Shown here piece after piece: positions 29,032-37,249 of a stretch of DNA of 64,000 nt (positions are counted from its first letter, which is position 1; each line of letters begins with the position of its first letter). This DNA is from Rhizobium croatiense. Lineage in GTDB: Bacteria; Pseudomonadota; Alphaproteobacteria; Rhizobiales; Rhizobiaceae. Made by a program: the position numbers and the translations under genes. The notes under the pieces are model-generated. The model searched no databases. It was not told the origin of the DNA and saw nothing but the letters and a program-made list of their open reading frames with translations. The DNA lies in the NCBI RefSeq assembly GCF_019793465.1, contig NZ_JAILYJ010000014.1, positions 124,001 to 188,000 on the forward strand. The letters are read 5' to 3'.

Positions 29032-29075
29032 CTAAAGCGCGTCGCATGAATCATATTTGACGCGACGCGCTTTAG
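29032..29075. repeat. Palindromic intergenic element (14-base perfect arms)
   Basis: CTAAAGCGCGTCGC (29032-29045) and its exact inverse (29062-29075) enclose a 16-base AT-rich loop. The AAAGCGCGTCGC palindrome is of a kind repeated in rhizobial intergenic regions. It can also serve as a bidirectional terminator between the two small genes that face it. Confidence 0.6.
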
Positions 29076-29288
29076 AAAGATGATCGTGATCGCAGCTGTC
29101 TCAATGAGACGGCAGCACTGTCAGGCGCGGCGCGCGATATCCATTACATCAATCGCCGCGCCGGAGATGGATAGCGACGGTCGGATCGTACACGAGCGGG
29201 ATTGATCGTCCGCAAAGATGAGATCGACCAAGCAGCGGCCGCGATCCTAAGATATCGACCACCCGATCTCGTCGATTTTGTCTCGAAC

Positions 29289-29513
29289 TTACTGACCGGT
29301 TCGTTCGTCGAGGATGGAGAGTGCGTCCTGCAGTCTGAGCGCCGCCAGCGCTTCCGTTGCCTCATCAGGAGACCATCCTGCTTCCAGCGCTGCGGAGAGA
29401 ACGAGCGATTCCGTTTGAAGCTCGAGCTTTTCATAAAGCGGCTCGATGGCTTCGCGGGCGGTGACAACGTGCTGGTCGGGCGGAGTGATGGGTGTCGCAG
29501 CAACCGTCGGCAT
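29289..29513 (-). CDS. Small hypothetical protein (74 aa)
   Basis: The start at 29513 has an excellent AAGGAGGAG site upstream. The protein begins with a Pro/Thr-rich stretch (MPTVAATPITPPDQ), then is helical with LELQTESLVLSAALEAGWSPDE and ends at ILDERTGQ. Its GWSxxEAxxALA pattern is shared with the 66-aa protein at 28774. No signal peptide is present. Unknown function; the strong SD and coding-like composition support reality. Confidence 0.6.
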   Translation of the reverse strand: MPTVAATPITPPDQHVVTAREAIEPLYEKLELQTESLVLSAALEAGWSPDEATEALAALRLQDALSILDERTGQ

Positions 29514-29761
29514 AATGCTCCTCCTTTTGAACACTAAGGTTCGAAACCCAATTGCAGGCATGCTTGTTCCGTTCACAATCGCATTTTCAGCCTTATCACG
29601 GCTGACGAAAACTGTTCCGAACTCTGGACGGTCGCAACTCGCCCGTCCTCGGCGTCTCTGGGGTCGCAGCGAAACCTTCGCGCGATGAACGAACGCACAG
29701 GCTACCGCACAATTGCCGAAAGCGGAAGCGACTTGCGGTAATCATCGAACAAAGGTCGCCG

Positions 29762-30649
29762 CTATGACGCGCGCCGCACCATCTGGCGAAATTTCCTCCA
29801 TTTCAGAAAGGCGCGAATGATGATGGCCGGCGGGATCTTCCTGTGGTCGCCGACCGTTCCCTGCCTGGCGAACGTCGCGTTCGGGTCGAGCAGAAAGGCG
29901 ACCAGGAGGCTTGAGTTCTTCGCCTCCGCTTCGAGCCTGGCATCAGATAAATGCAGTCCCTGCTCGCCTTCGGCAAAGCTCTGCCCGTCGGCGACGACGG
30001 CGCCGCTGAAGACGTAGAAATAGAGATCCCTGCCTTGCCTGTGCGGGAATTCCGCTCGTGCGCCCGCGTCCAGCCGGATATCGAAGATGTCGACGGCGCT
30101 GCGGACATAAAACGGCGCGCCCTCCCCTTGCGGGCCGACCAGATGTCGCCAGACGTTCGCTGTGGCCGCGGGGATCGGGCCGTATTGAATGTTCGGATCG
30201 AGACCGGCCGCTCGCGGACGGATGAGGATCTGCAGCATGCGCAGCGGCGGATCGGAGGCCAGCGTCTCCTCGGAATGCCAGAAGCCTGTTCCGGCATTCA
30301 TCACCATCAGATGGTTGCGGTCGACGACCAGCCGGCCGGTGGCCTTGTCGTCGTGGCGCATCACGCCTTCCGGCACCCAGGAGACGATCTCGTCGTCCCT
30401 GTGCTCGTGCATCGCGATCAGGCGGCCGGGGACCAGGAGGGATTCGACGACCATGGCGAGAGGGCCGTAGCCGTGATCGCGCGGTTTCGGCTTCAGCCAT
30501 CCCGGCATGTTGACGTGCGCGACGAAGCCTCCCGCATCCCGCACCACGAATGTTCGTTCGCCCTTGAGCAGCATCGCGTCCTCCATGCCTGCCAGGCTGT
30601 GACGACCCCAACTCTCCGCCGAAAGATGCGTGAGAACGCCTGCTGCCAT
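29762..30649 (-). CDS. Pirin-family cupin protein
   Basis: The 295-aa protein has the pirin N-terminal cupin pattern: a conserved metal-site block MHEHRDDEIVSWVPEGVMRHDD and a later HLMVMNAGTGFWHSEE with a further His and Glu. Pirins are metal-binding and some act as quercetinases or redox sensors. The start is uncertain: 30649 and 30586 both fit, and the reading from 30991 would run into the divergent gene at 30776. It is transcribed away from the YdcZ pair. Confidence 0.82.
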   Translation of the reverse strand: MAAGVLTHLSAESWGRHSLAGMEDAMLLKGERTFVVRDAGGFVAHVNMPGWLKPKPRDHGYGPLAMVVESLLVPGRLIAMHEHRDDEIVSWVPEGVMRHDDKATGRLVVDRNHLMVMNAGTGFWHSEETLASDPPLRMLQILIRPRAAGLDPNIQYGPIPAATANVWRHLVGPQGEGAPFYVRSAVDIFDIRLDAGARAEFPHRQGRDLYFYVFSGAVVADGQSFAEGEQGLHLSDARLEAEAKNSSLLVAFLLDPNATFARQGTVGDHRKIPPAIIIRAFLKWRKFRQMVRRAS

Positions 30650-30775
30650 CAATCGAACATCTGCGCCGGGGGGCAACAGGCAGACGGCGGTAATCGTCTT
30701 GCTGACGATGCCGATGAATGGCCTTAGTGGCAATCTGAAAACATCCGCCGCAACGATTCGCTGACGGGAGCTCCA

Positions 30776-31261
30776 ATGACCATCGACGCCGCACGAAATC
30801 CGCATCCGATCTACTTTGCCGGCGCTTTTGCCACGGGTGGCCTCCTGACTTTCATGGTGCACCTGAACGGCGAGCTGGCACGCTATGGGAATCCGCTGTT
30901 TTCGTCCTGGACCGCGCACGGCACCGGCATCATCGCCGCCGTCATTCTTCTCTTGCTGGTTCCCCGGCGGCGCAGGCCGACGCCGGAACAAAGCCTGCGC
31001 GCGCCTCTATGGGCCTACCTCGGCGGGCTCTCCGGCGCGGCAACGGTCATGCTGACCTCGACGACGGTCAACTCCCCGCTCGGGCTCTCCGGAACCCTGG
31101 CTTTGGGGCTGGCAGGCCAGGTCGTCTTCAGCCTCGCGGCCGACAGCTGGGGGCTGTTCGGCCTGCAAAAGCGCCATCCCGATAGACGTGATATCGCGGC
31201 GCTCGGCCTGGTCGTTACGGGAGCGGCACTGATCATATTGTTCGGGCGAGGTGCGGCGTGA
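30776..31261 (+). CDS. DMT-family transporter, YdcZ (DUF606) type, first of a pair
   Basis: The 161-aa membrane protein has five hydrophobic segments and the DUF606 pattern (TGGLLTFMVHLNGELARYGNPLFSSW). Such half-size proteins commonly occur as adjacent pairs that probably form a heterodimer. Its stop overlaps the next start (GTGA at 31258). Substrate unknown. Confidence 0.85.
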   Translation: MTIDAARNPHPIYFAGAFATGGLLTFMVHLNGELARYGNPLFSSWTAHGTGIIAAVILLLLVPRRRRPTPEQSLRAPLWAYLGGLSGAATVMLTSTTVNSPLGLSGTLALGLAGQVVFSLAADSWGLFGLQKRHPDRRDIAALGLVVTGAALIILFGRGAA

Positions 31262-31698
31262 CGTTCTTCGTTCTCCTCGCTTGCCTCGGCGGCGTGCTCG
31301 TCGGCCTCAGTCGTCAGCTGAATGGGCGGTTGAGCATCTCGACGACACCGCTGATCGCATCCTTCTGGAATCACGCCGTCGGCTTTGCCGCACTGACCTG
31401 CCTCGGCCTCTTCGTCGGCGGCCTGCTTCCTGCGGGTGCCGCCGAGGCGCCCTGGTATGCATATCTCGGCGGTCCGCTCGGCGTTGTCTTCGTGGCGGCC
31501 GGCAGCTGGGCGATTGCGCGGATCGGCGCGGTCAATTCGGCTCTCCTGATCATCGGCGGGCAGATGGTCACGGGAGTGGCGTTTGATTATATCAGTGCCG
31601 TGCCGGCCTCCTTCTGGGCGAACGCCGGCGGAATTCTCCTCATCGTCGGCGGAATGATGGTCAGCCGGGGACGGGGCAAGGTCGACCGTTCGCAATAG
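31258..31698 (+). CDS. DMT-family transporter, YdcZ (DUF606) type, second of a pair
   Basis: The 146-aa membrane protein starts at a GTG overlapping the previous stop by four bases. It has the same layout of about five TM spans, with GVLVGLSRQLNGRLSISTTPL and AYLGGPLGVVFVAAGSWAI. The pair structure with the preceding gene is conserved in the family. Substrate unknown. Confidence 0.85.
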   Translation: MTFFVLLACLGGVLVGLSRQLNGRLSISTTPLIASFWNHAVGFAALTCLGLFVGGLLPAGAAEAPWYAYLGGPLGVVFVAAGSWAIARIGAVNSALLIIGGQMVTGVAFDYISAVPASFWANAGGILLIVGGMMVSRGRGKVDRSQ

Positions 31699-31719
31699 CC
31701 GGACACGACGTATGCCAGT

Positions 31720-31741
31720 CGGCGGGGATCGTTCCCCGCCG
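31720..31741. terminator. Candidate bidirectional terminator between convergent genes
   Basis: A 9-base GC-rich stem (CGGCGGGGA at 31720-31728, TCCCCGCCG at 31733-31741) closes a 4-base loop in the gap between the YdcZ pair and the dienelactone hydrolase gene. No long T-run follows, so efficiency is uncertain. Confidence 0.5.
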
Positions 31742-31759
31742 CGTCAGGGCGCTGCATAT

Positions 31760-32647
31760 TCAAACAAGGTATTTGGTAAACCAATCGACCGTCCGCTGCC
31801 AGGCGAGCTTGGCGGCCGCTTCGTCGTAGCGCGGCGTGGTATCATTGTGGAAGCCGTGATTGACGTCGGGATAGATATGGGCCTCATAGGTTTTGCCGGC
31901 CGATTTCAGCGCCGCTTCGTAGGCCGGCCAGCCTTCGTTGATGCCCTTGTCCAGCCCGGCATAGTGGATCAGCAGCGGCGCCTTGATCTTCGGCACGTCC
32001 TCGGCGCGCGGCTGCCGGCCGTAGAACGGCACGGCGGCGGCAAGCTCGGGATAGGCGACCGCCGCGGCGTTGGCGACCCCGCCGCCGTAGCAGAAGCCGA
32101 CGATGCCGACCTTGCCGGTGGTGAGGTCGCTCTTCATCAGAAACTCGACCGCCGCGAAGAAGTCGTTCATCAGCTTTTCCGGGTCGACCTTCTGCTGAAG
32201 CTCGCGCCCCTTTTCGTCATTGCCGGGGTAGCCGCCGACCGAGGTGAGGCCGTCGGGCGCAAGCGCGATGAAGCCGGCTTTCGCCACCCGCCGCGCGACA
32301 TCCTCGATATAGGGGTTGAGGCCTCTGTTCTCATGCACGACCACGACGGCGGCGACCTTGCCGGTGGCGTTTTTGGGGCGGACGAGATAGCCGCGGACAT
32401 CGCCGTTTCCCTTCGGCGAGGGATAGGTGATGTATTCGGCGGAGATATCCGGATCGGTGGCCTCGACCTGGGTCGCCAGCGCATAATTCGGGCTCAGCGA
32501 CGCCAGAATGGCGGCTGCGGTCACGCCGCCGACGGCGAATTTGCCGGCGCGGTCGAGAAACTCGCGCTTGGTGATCCTCCCATGCGCGTAATAATCGTAG
32601 AGTTCGAGCAGTTCCTGTGGGAAATCCTTGGCTGTCATGCGGGTCAT
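31760..32647 (-). CDS. Dienelactone hydrolase family protein, exported
   Basis: The 295-aa protein is an alpha/beta hydrolase of the DLH family. The nucleophile cysteine sits in GIVGFCYGGG, the acid in the HYAGLDKGI block and the histidine in NHGFHND. Residues 22-55 (ITKREFLDRAGKF, hydrophobic stretch, ALA) look like a Tat-type export signal with a Lys-Arg pair. The start at 32647 follows AGGAGGAG. Family members hydrolyse dienelactones or other esters; the physiological substrate is unknown. Confidence 0.88.
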   Translation of the reverse strand: MTRMTAKDFPQELLELYDYYAHGRITKREFLDRAGKFAVGGVTAAAILASLSPNYALATQVEATDPDISAEYITYPSPKGNGDVRGYLVRPKNATGKVAAVVVVHENRGLNPYIEDVARRVAKAGFIALAPDGLTSVGGYPGNDEKGRELQQKVDPEKLMNDFFAAVEFLMKSDLTTGKVGIVGFCYGGGVANAAAVAYPELAAAVPFYGRQPRAEDVPKIKAPLLIHYAGLDKGINEGWPAYEAALKSAGKTYEAHIYPDVNHGFHNDTTPRYDEAAAKLAWQRTVDWFTKYLV

Positions 32648-32979
32648 GATGGCTCCTCCTGGCCTCGGCTTCTCGCAGCATCCTACACAGGTAAGCGCGT
32701 GGCTCTTTTCAACATTTCGCGAGATTCGCGTGAGCTTGCCGGCGCGATTGCCGTCAGTTGCAATGAAGCCTGGCCTCGAGCTTCGGGGCTTCAAAAATAC
32801 GTCTGCTGTATCCGGCGCCTCCGCATCCGAGCCGATTGAAGCGCCTGAACGGCAGCCGCCTACCGACTTATGAAAATTAATTTCATGCTCGCGTCTTGCG
32901 GCCCGTTTTCTATTGACGCCTTCCGATTTTTGTCCCAACTTAAAGAAAATAAATTACTTAAATTGGGAACTTGATCGGC
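32648..32979. promoter_or_regulatory. Divergent regulatory region with two inverted repeats
   Basis: This 332-base gap lies between the hydrolase gene and the sugar operon and contains no gene. It holds a near-palindrome ATGAAAATTAATTTCAT at 32870-32886, and an 11-base inverted repeat with one mismatch (TCCCAACTTAA at 32933-32943, TTAAATTGGGA at 32958-32968) ending 11 bases before the ATG at 32980. Both are candidate operators of the sugar operon. Confidence 0.45.
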
Positions 32980-34137
32980 ATGAAAGTGGGAATCATCGGG
33001 CTCGGATTCCGGCTCGGCTATCTCGGCTATGTCTTCAAAGCGATCGATAGCAGCTTCGAGATCGTCGGCTATGTGGATCCCGATCCCGCCGGCCTTCCCG
33101 GTTTGAAGGAAAAGGGCATTTCCGCCGGCAAGGCCTATGCTTCGCCGGAAGAGCTCATCGCCTCCGAGAAGCTCGATCTGCTGATGATCGGCTCCCCCAA
33201 TCACATGCATCTCGATCACATCAGGCTCGGGCTGCAAGCCGGCCTCAAGGTCTTCTGCGAAAAGCCGATCGTCACGACGATCGCCGAAAGCATTGAGCTT
33301 GCCCATCTGATGGCGAAGTTCGGGCATGAGCGGCTGATGGTCGGCCTCGTGCTGCGCTATTCCCCGCTTTACAAGGATCTGCGCGCCATCCAGGCCGAGG
33401 GCAAGCTCGGCCAGATCGTCTCGATCGAGGCTTCCGAACATATCGAGCCCTATCACGGCGCCTTCTTCATGCGCGACTGGCGCCGCTACGAGCGCTATTC
33501 CGGCAGCTTCATGCTGGAGAAATGCTGCCACGACCTCGACCTTTATAATGGCGTCGTCGGCGCAAGGCCGGAGCGGGTGGCCAGTTTCGGCGGCCGCAAG
33601 AGCTTCATTCCGGCCAACGACCCGGCCCGCGAGGGCATCAATGACCTGGAGCTTTTCCACCGCAAGCCGAGCGGCTGGATGGGCTCCGACAAGGTTTTCG
33701 ACAGCGACGCCGATATCATCGACTACCAGGTGGCGATCGTCGAATATGAAAATGGCGTCGGCATGAACTTCCACACCAATCTGAACGTGCCCGACCAGTT
33801 CCGCCGCTTCGCCATCATGGGCTCGCGCGGCATGGCCGAAGGCGATTTCGTGCGCGGCTATCTCGACGTGCACGAGCAGCTGACCGGCAACAAGATCGTC
33901 GAAAACAAATATGCCGCCACCGAACTCTCGCAGCATTACGGCGCCGATGAACAGATGGCGAGCGACCTCTTGGAAAGCGTGCGCACCGGGCTCGAGCTGC
34001 CGGTGTCCACGCTGAACGCGCTCGAAGCCGGCATCCTGGCGCTGGCGATGGACGAAGCGAGGATGAAGAAAACCGTCGTCGACCTGCGTCCCATTTGGGA
34101 CCGCTTCGACGAAGCCCTTCACGCAAGAGCGGCTTGA
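32980..34137 (+). CDS. Gfo/Idh/MocA-family oxidoreductase
   Basis: The 385-aa protein has an N-terminal Rossmann fold (KVGIIGLGFRLGYLG), the cofactor motif FCEKPIVTT and the C-terminal beta-sheet domain of Gfo/Idh/MocA enzymes, with a conserved Cys-His pair in the MLEKCCHDLDLYN block that usually holds catalytic residues. These NAD(P)-dependent enzymes oxidise sugars, inositols or their derivatives. ATG 32980 is preferred over TTG 32971. It is the first gene of an operon with sugar ABC genes 34151-38383, so it probably acts on the imported sugar. Confidence 0.9.
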   Translation: MKVGIIGLGFRLGYLGYVFKAIDSSFEIVGYVDPDPAGLPGLKEKGISAGKAYASPEELIASEKLDLLMIGSPNHMHLDHIRLGLQAGLKVFCEKPIVTTIAESIELAHLMAKFGHERLMVGLVLRYSPLYKDLRAIQAEGKLGQIVSIEASEHIEPYHGAFFMRDWRRYERYSGSFMLEKCCHDLDLYNGVVGARPERVASFGGRKSFIPANDPAREGINDLELFHRKPSGWMGSDKVFDSDADIIDYQVAIVEYENGVGMNFHTNLNVPDQFRRFAIMGSRGMAEGDFVRGYLDVHEQLTGNKIVENKYAATELSQHYGADEQMASDLLESVRTGLELPVSTLNALEAGILALAMDEARMKKTVVDLRPIWDRFDEALHARAA

Positions 34138-34150
34138 GGACGGCGGCAAG

Positions 34151-35035
34151 ATGAGTGTCCAAAGAAGCGCCTTCATCTTTGCCTGGATCCTTCTCCTTCC
34201 GGCCGTTCTCTATGTTCTCGCCATCGTCGCCTATCCGCTGGTCGACACCTTCATTCTCTCCTTCACCGATGCGTCGTTGAAGAAGACCACCAATTGGGTC
34301 GGCTGGGTCAACTACGAGAAGATCTTCAACGCCACCTTTGCCGAGGTCATCTTCCGCACCTTCGTCTGGACCTTCTTCTCGGTCGCCCTGAAAATGGTGA
34401 TCGGCACCTTCGGCGCCTGCATGCTGAATGCCGCCGTGCCCGGCCGCTCGCTGTTTCGGCTTTTGACCATGCCGCCATGGATCGTGCCGATGGCGATCGG
34501 CATCTTCATGTGGGGCTGGATGTATAATGGCCAGTTCGGGATGATTTCGGGCCTGCTGCAGCGCTTCGGTCTCGTCGACGGGCCGGTCGCCTTCCTCGCC
34601 TATGGCAGCACCGCCTTCTGGGGAACGATCATCACCGACGTCTGGATCGGCGTGCCGCTGGTGACGATCTACTTTCTGGCCGCAATCCAGTCGATCCCGA
34701 AGGATCTCTACGAGGCCGCCTGGACCGACGGCGCCGGCCGCTGGTACCGCTTCCGCCGCATCACCCTGCCGCTGATGGTGCCAGCGATCATCACCATGTC
34801 GATGCTGTCTTTGATCGCCACCTTCAACTCCTTCGACATTATCTGGATCCTGACGCAGGGCGGCCCGAGCGGCGAGACGACGACGATGATCATCGATACC
34901 TACCAGACCGCGATCGGCTCGAAGAAATACGGGGAAGGGGCGGCGCGCGCCGTCTTGATCTGCATCTTCCTGTCGCTCTTCTGCTTCGCCTATTTCCGCG
35001 TCACCCGCCGCCTCAACCCGGAGAAGCGCGCATGA
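34151..35035 (+). CDS. ABC sugar transporter permease 1 (CUT1, UgpA/MalF type)
   Basis: The 294-aa membrane protein has six TM spans and the ABC contact loop EAAWTDGAGRWYRFRRITLP. The family imports di- and oligosaccharides, glycerol-phosphate or polyols. It begins 13 bases after the oxidoreductase stop and its own stop overlaps the next start (ATGA), so it is coupled to permease 2. Confidence 0.93.
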   Translation: MSVQRSAFIFAWILLLPAVLYVLAIVAYPLVDTFILSFTDASLKKTTNWVGWVNYEKIFNATFAEVIFRTFVWTFFSVALKMVIGTFGACMLNAAVPGRSLFRLLTMPPWIVPMAIGIFMWGWMYNGQFGMISGLLQRFGLVDGPVAFLAYGSTAFWGTIITDVWIGVPLVTIYFLAAIQSIPKDLYEAAWTDGAGRWYRFRRITLPLMVPAIITMSMLSLIATFNSFDIIWILTQGGPSGETTTMIIDTYQTAIGSKKYGEGAARAVLICIFLSLFCFAYFRVTRRLNPEKRA

Positions 35036-35889
35036 GCAATGCTGCCATGATCGACCGTTACCGCTGGTGGGAGATCATCCTGATCTATTGCGGCATCGCG
35101 CTGTTCCTGTTCTTCGTGCTGGCGCCCTTCGTCGAGGGCTTCCTGGTGTCGCTGAAGCCGCTCGCCCAACTTTTCTCCTCGCCCTACCGCTTCTGGCCGG
35201 AGAACGGCTCGTTCGAAGCCTACCGGACGATGTGGATCAGCGTGCCGGGTTTCGGGCGCTATATCTTCAACTCCTTCTTCATCTCGATCATCGTCACGCT
35301 GATCGTGCTCTGCCTCGTCATTCCGGCCGCCTATGCCTTCGCCAAGTTCGAATTCAGGGGCATGGGCATCCTGCTCGGCGCCTTCCTGACGGTGAACATG
35401 TTCTCCGGCGCGGTGCTCTTGATCCCGCTCTTCCGGCTGATGCGCAGCATGGGCGTGCTCAACACCTATCTCGCCATGATCGTGCCGGGAGTCGCCTTCC
35501 TCATCCCGTCGGCGATCTGGCTGCTGCGCACCTATATGATCCGCATTCCCCAGGAACTCAACGAAGCCGCCTATATGGATGGCGCCAGCCACTTCTACAC
35601 GCTTCGTCGCGTCATCCTGCCCATCGCGATGCCGGGAATCATCGTCGTCGCCATCACCACCTTCATCGGCGCTTACGCCCAGCAATTCATCTTCGCGCTG
35701 ACCTTCAACTCGAAGACCGAATACATGCCCTTGCCGGTGGGGCTCTTTGCTTACTTCGGCAAGCAGGAGGTCATCTGGAACGAACTGATGGCGGCTTCCT
35801 TCGTCGGTATCGCGCCGGCGATGGTCGTCATCTTCTTCCTTCAGCGTTACCTTGTCGGCGGCCTAACCGCCGGTGCGGTGAAACAATAA
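35032..35889 (+). CDS. ABC sugar transporter permease 2 (CUT1, UgpE/MalG type)
   Basis: The 285-aa membrane protein has six TM spans and the coupling loop NEAAYMDGASHFYTLRRVILP. It starts in the ATGA overlap with the preceding permease. Together they form the transmembrane channel of the sugar importer. Confidence 0.93.
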   Translation: MSNAAMIDRYRWWEIILIYCGIALFLFFVLAPFVEGFLVSLKPLAQLFSSPYRFWPENGSFEAYRTMWISVPGFGRYIFNSFFISIIVTLIVLCLVIPAAYAFAKFEFRGMGILLGAFLTVNMFSGAVLLIPLFRLMRSMGVLNTYLAMIVPGVAFLIPSAIWLLRTYMIRIPQELNEAAYMDGASHFYTLRRVILPIAMPGIIVVAITTFIGAYAQQFIFALTFNSKTEYMPLPVGLFAYFGKQEVIWNELMAASFVGIAPAMVVIFFLQRYLVGGLTAGAVKQ

Positions 35890-35933
35890 AAGCAAAAACG
35901 AGTGAACAGCTAACCAAGAATGGGAGTCACGAC

Positions 35934-37166
35934 GTGAGCATAACAATCAAGACAGGCCTTATGGCGCTCGCCCTGCTCGGCTCGACGGCACTGACCGCGG
36001 TCACTGCTCAAGCCGCCGACAAGGAAATCAGCTGGATCTATTGCGGCGACACGATCGACCCGGTCCACACCAAATACATCAAGCACTGGGAAGAAAAGAA
36101 CGCCGGCTGGAAGGTCACGCCTGAGGTCGTCGGCTGGGCGCAGTGCCAAGACAAGGCGACGACGTTGGCCGCCGCCGGCACGCCGGTTGCCATGGCCTAT
36201 GTCGGCTCGCGCACCCTGAAGGAGTTCGCCCAGAACGACCTCATCGTCCCCGTGCCGATGACCGATGATGAGAAGAAGTCCTATTATCCCAATATCGTCG
36301 ACACCGTGACCTTCGAGGGCAACCAGTGGGGCGTTCCGATCGCCTTCTCCACCAAGGCGCTCTACTGGAACAAGGACCTGTTCAAGCAGGCGGGCCTCGA
36401 TCCCGAGAAGCCGCCGAAGACCTGGGCCGAAGAAATCGAGATGGCAAAGACCATCAAGGAAAAGACCGGCATTCCGGGCTTCGGTCTCTCCGCCAAGACC
36501 TTCGACAACACCATGCACCAGTTCATGCATTGGGTTTACACCAACAACGGTAAGGTGATCGACGCCGACGGCAAGGTCACGCTCGACAGCCCCGAGATCC
36601 TCGCCGCGCTGAAGGCCTATAAGGATATCGTCCCCTACTCCGAAGAAGGCCCGACGGCCTATGAGCAGAACGAAGTCCGCGCCATCTTCCTCGACGGCAA
36701 GGTCGCTATGATCCAGGCCGGATCGGGTGCGGCCTCCCGCCTGAAGGAGACAAAGATCAACTGGGGCATCACCACGCTGCCGCTCGGTCCCAACGCCAAG
36801 GGCCCGGGCACGCTTCTGATCACCGACAGCCTGGCGATCTTCAAGGGTTCGGGCGTCGAGGACAAGGCGACCGAATTCGCCAAGTTCATCACCTCGCCGG
36901 ATGTTCAGTCGGAATACGAATTGCAGGGCGGCGCCGGCCTCACCCCGCTGCGCCCCTCGGCAAAGGTCGACGAATTCGTCGCCAAGGATCCTTACTGGAA
37001 GCCGCTCATCGAGGGCATCAGCTATGGTGGTCCCGAGCCGCTCTTCACCGACTATAAGGGCTTCCAGAACTCGATGATCGAGATGATCCAGTCCGTGGTG
37101 ACGGGCAAGGCCGAACCGGAAGCCGCGCTGAAGAAGGCTGCCGGCGAAATCGAAGCCTTCAAGTAA
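35934..37166 (+). CDS. ABC sugar-binding protein (SBP family 1)
   Basis: The 410-aa periplasmic protein starts at GTG 35934, preceded by GGGAG, and begins with a signal peptide cleaved around VTAQAADKE. The rest is a family 1 extracellular solute-binding protein (KALYWNKDLFKQAGLDPEKPPKTWAE is the characteristic block). The gene order permease-permease-binding protein-ATPase is unusual only in having the receptor third. A stem-loop downstream separates it from the ATPase gene. Confidence 0.92.
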   Translation: MSITIKTGLMALALLGSTALTAVTAQAADKEISWIYCGDTIDPVHTKYIKHWEEKNAGWKVTPEVVGWAQCQDKATTLAAAGTPVAMAYVGSRTLKEFAQNDLIVPVPMTDDEKKSYYPNIVDTVTFEGNQWGVPIAFSTKALYWNKDLFKQAGLDPEKPPKTWAEEIEMAKTIKEKTGIPGFGLSAKTFDNTMHQFMHWVYTNNGKVIDADGKVTLDSPEILAALKAYKDIVPYSEEGPTAYEQNEVRAIFLDGKVAMIQAGSGAASRLKETKINWGITTLPLGPNAKGPGTLLITDSLAIFKGSGVEDKATEFAKFITSPDVQSEYELQGGAGLTPLRPSAKVDEFVAKDPYWKPLIEGISYGGPEPLFTDYKGFQNSMIEMIQSVVTGKAEPEAALKKAAGEIEAFK

Positions 37167-37178
37167 ACTCTCTTCCTG

Positions 37179-37202
37179 GGGTCGCGGCATATGCCGCGAC
37201 CC
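37179..37202 (+). other. 24-bp perfect palindrome downstream of the sugar-binding protein gene
   Basis: Two 12-base arms form a continuous GC-rich palindrome centred on 37190/37191 (arm GGGTCGCGGCAT). As RNA it makes a very stable hairpin. Such structures after binding-protein genes commonly protect the upstream mRNA and reduce expression of the following ATPase gene. Confidence 0.65.
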
Positions 37203-37249
37203 TCCCCTCTATCGAATGTGCGACGAAGGCCGCCGGCGGAGACAGATTT

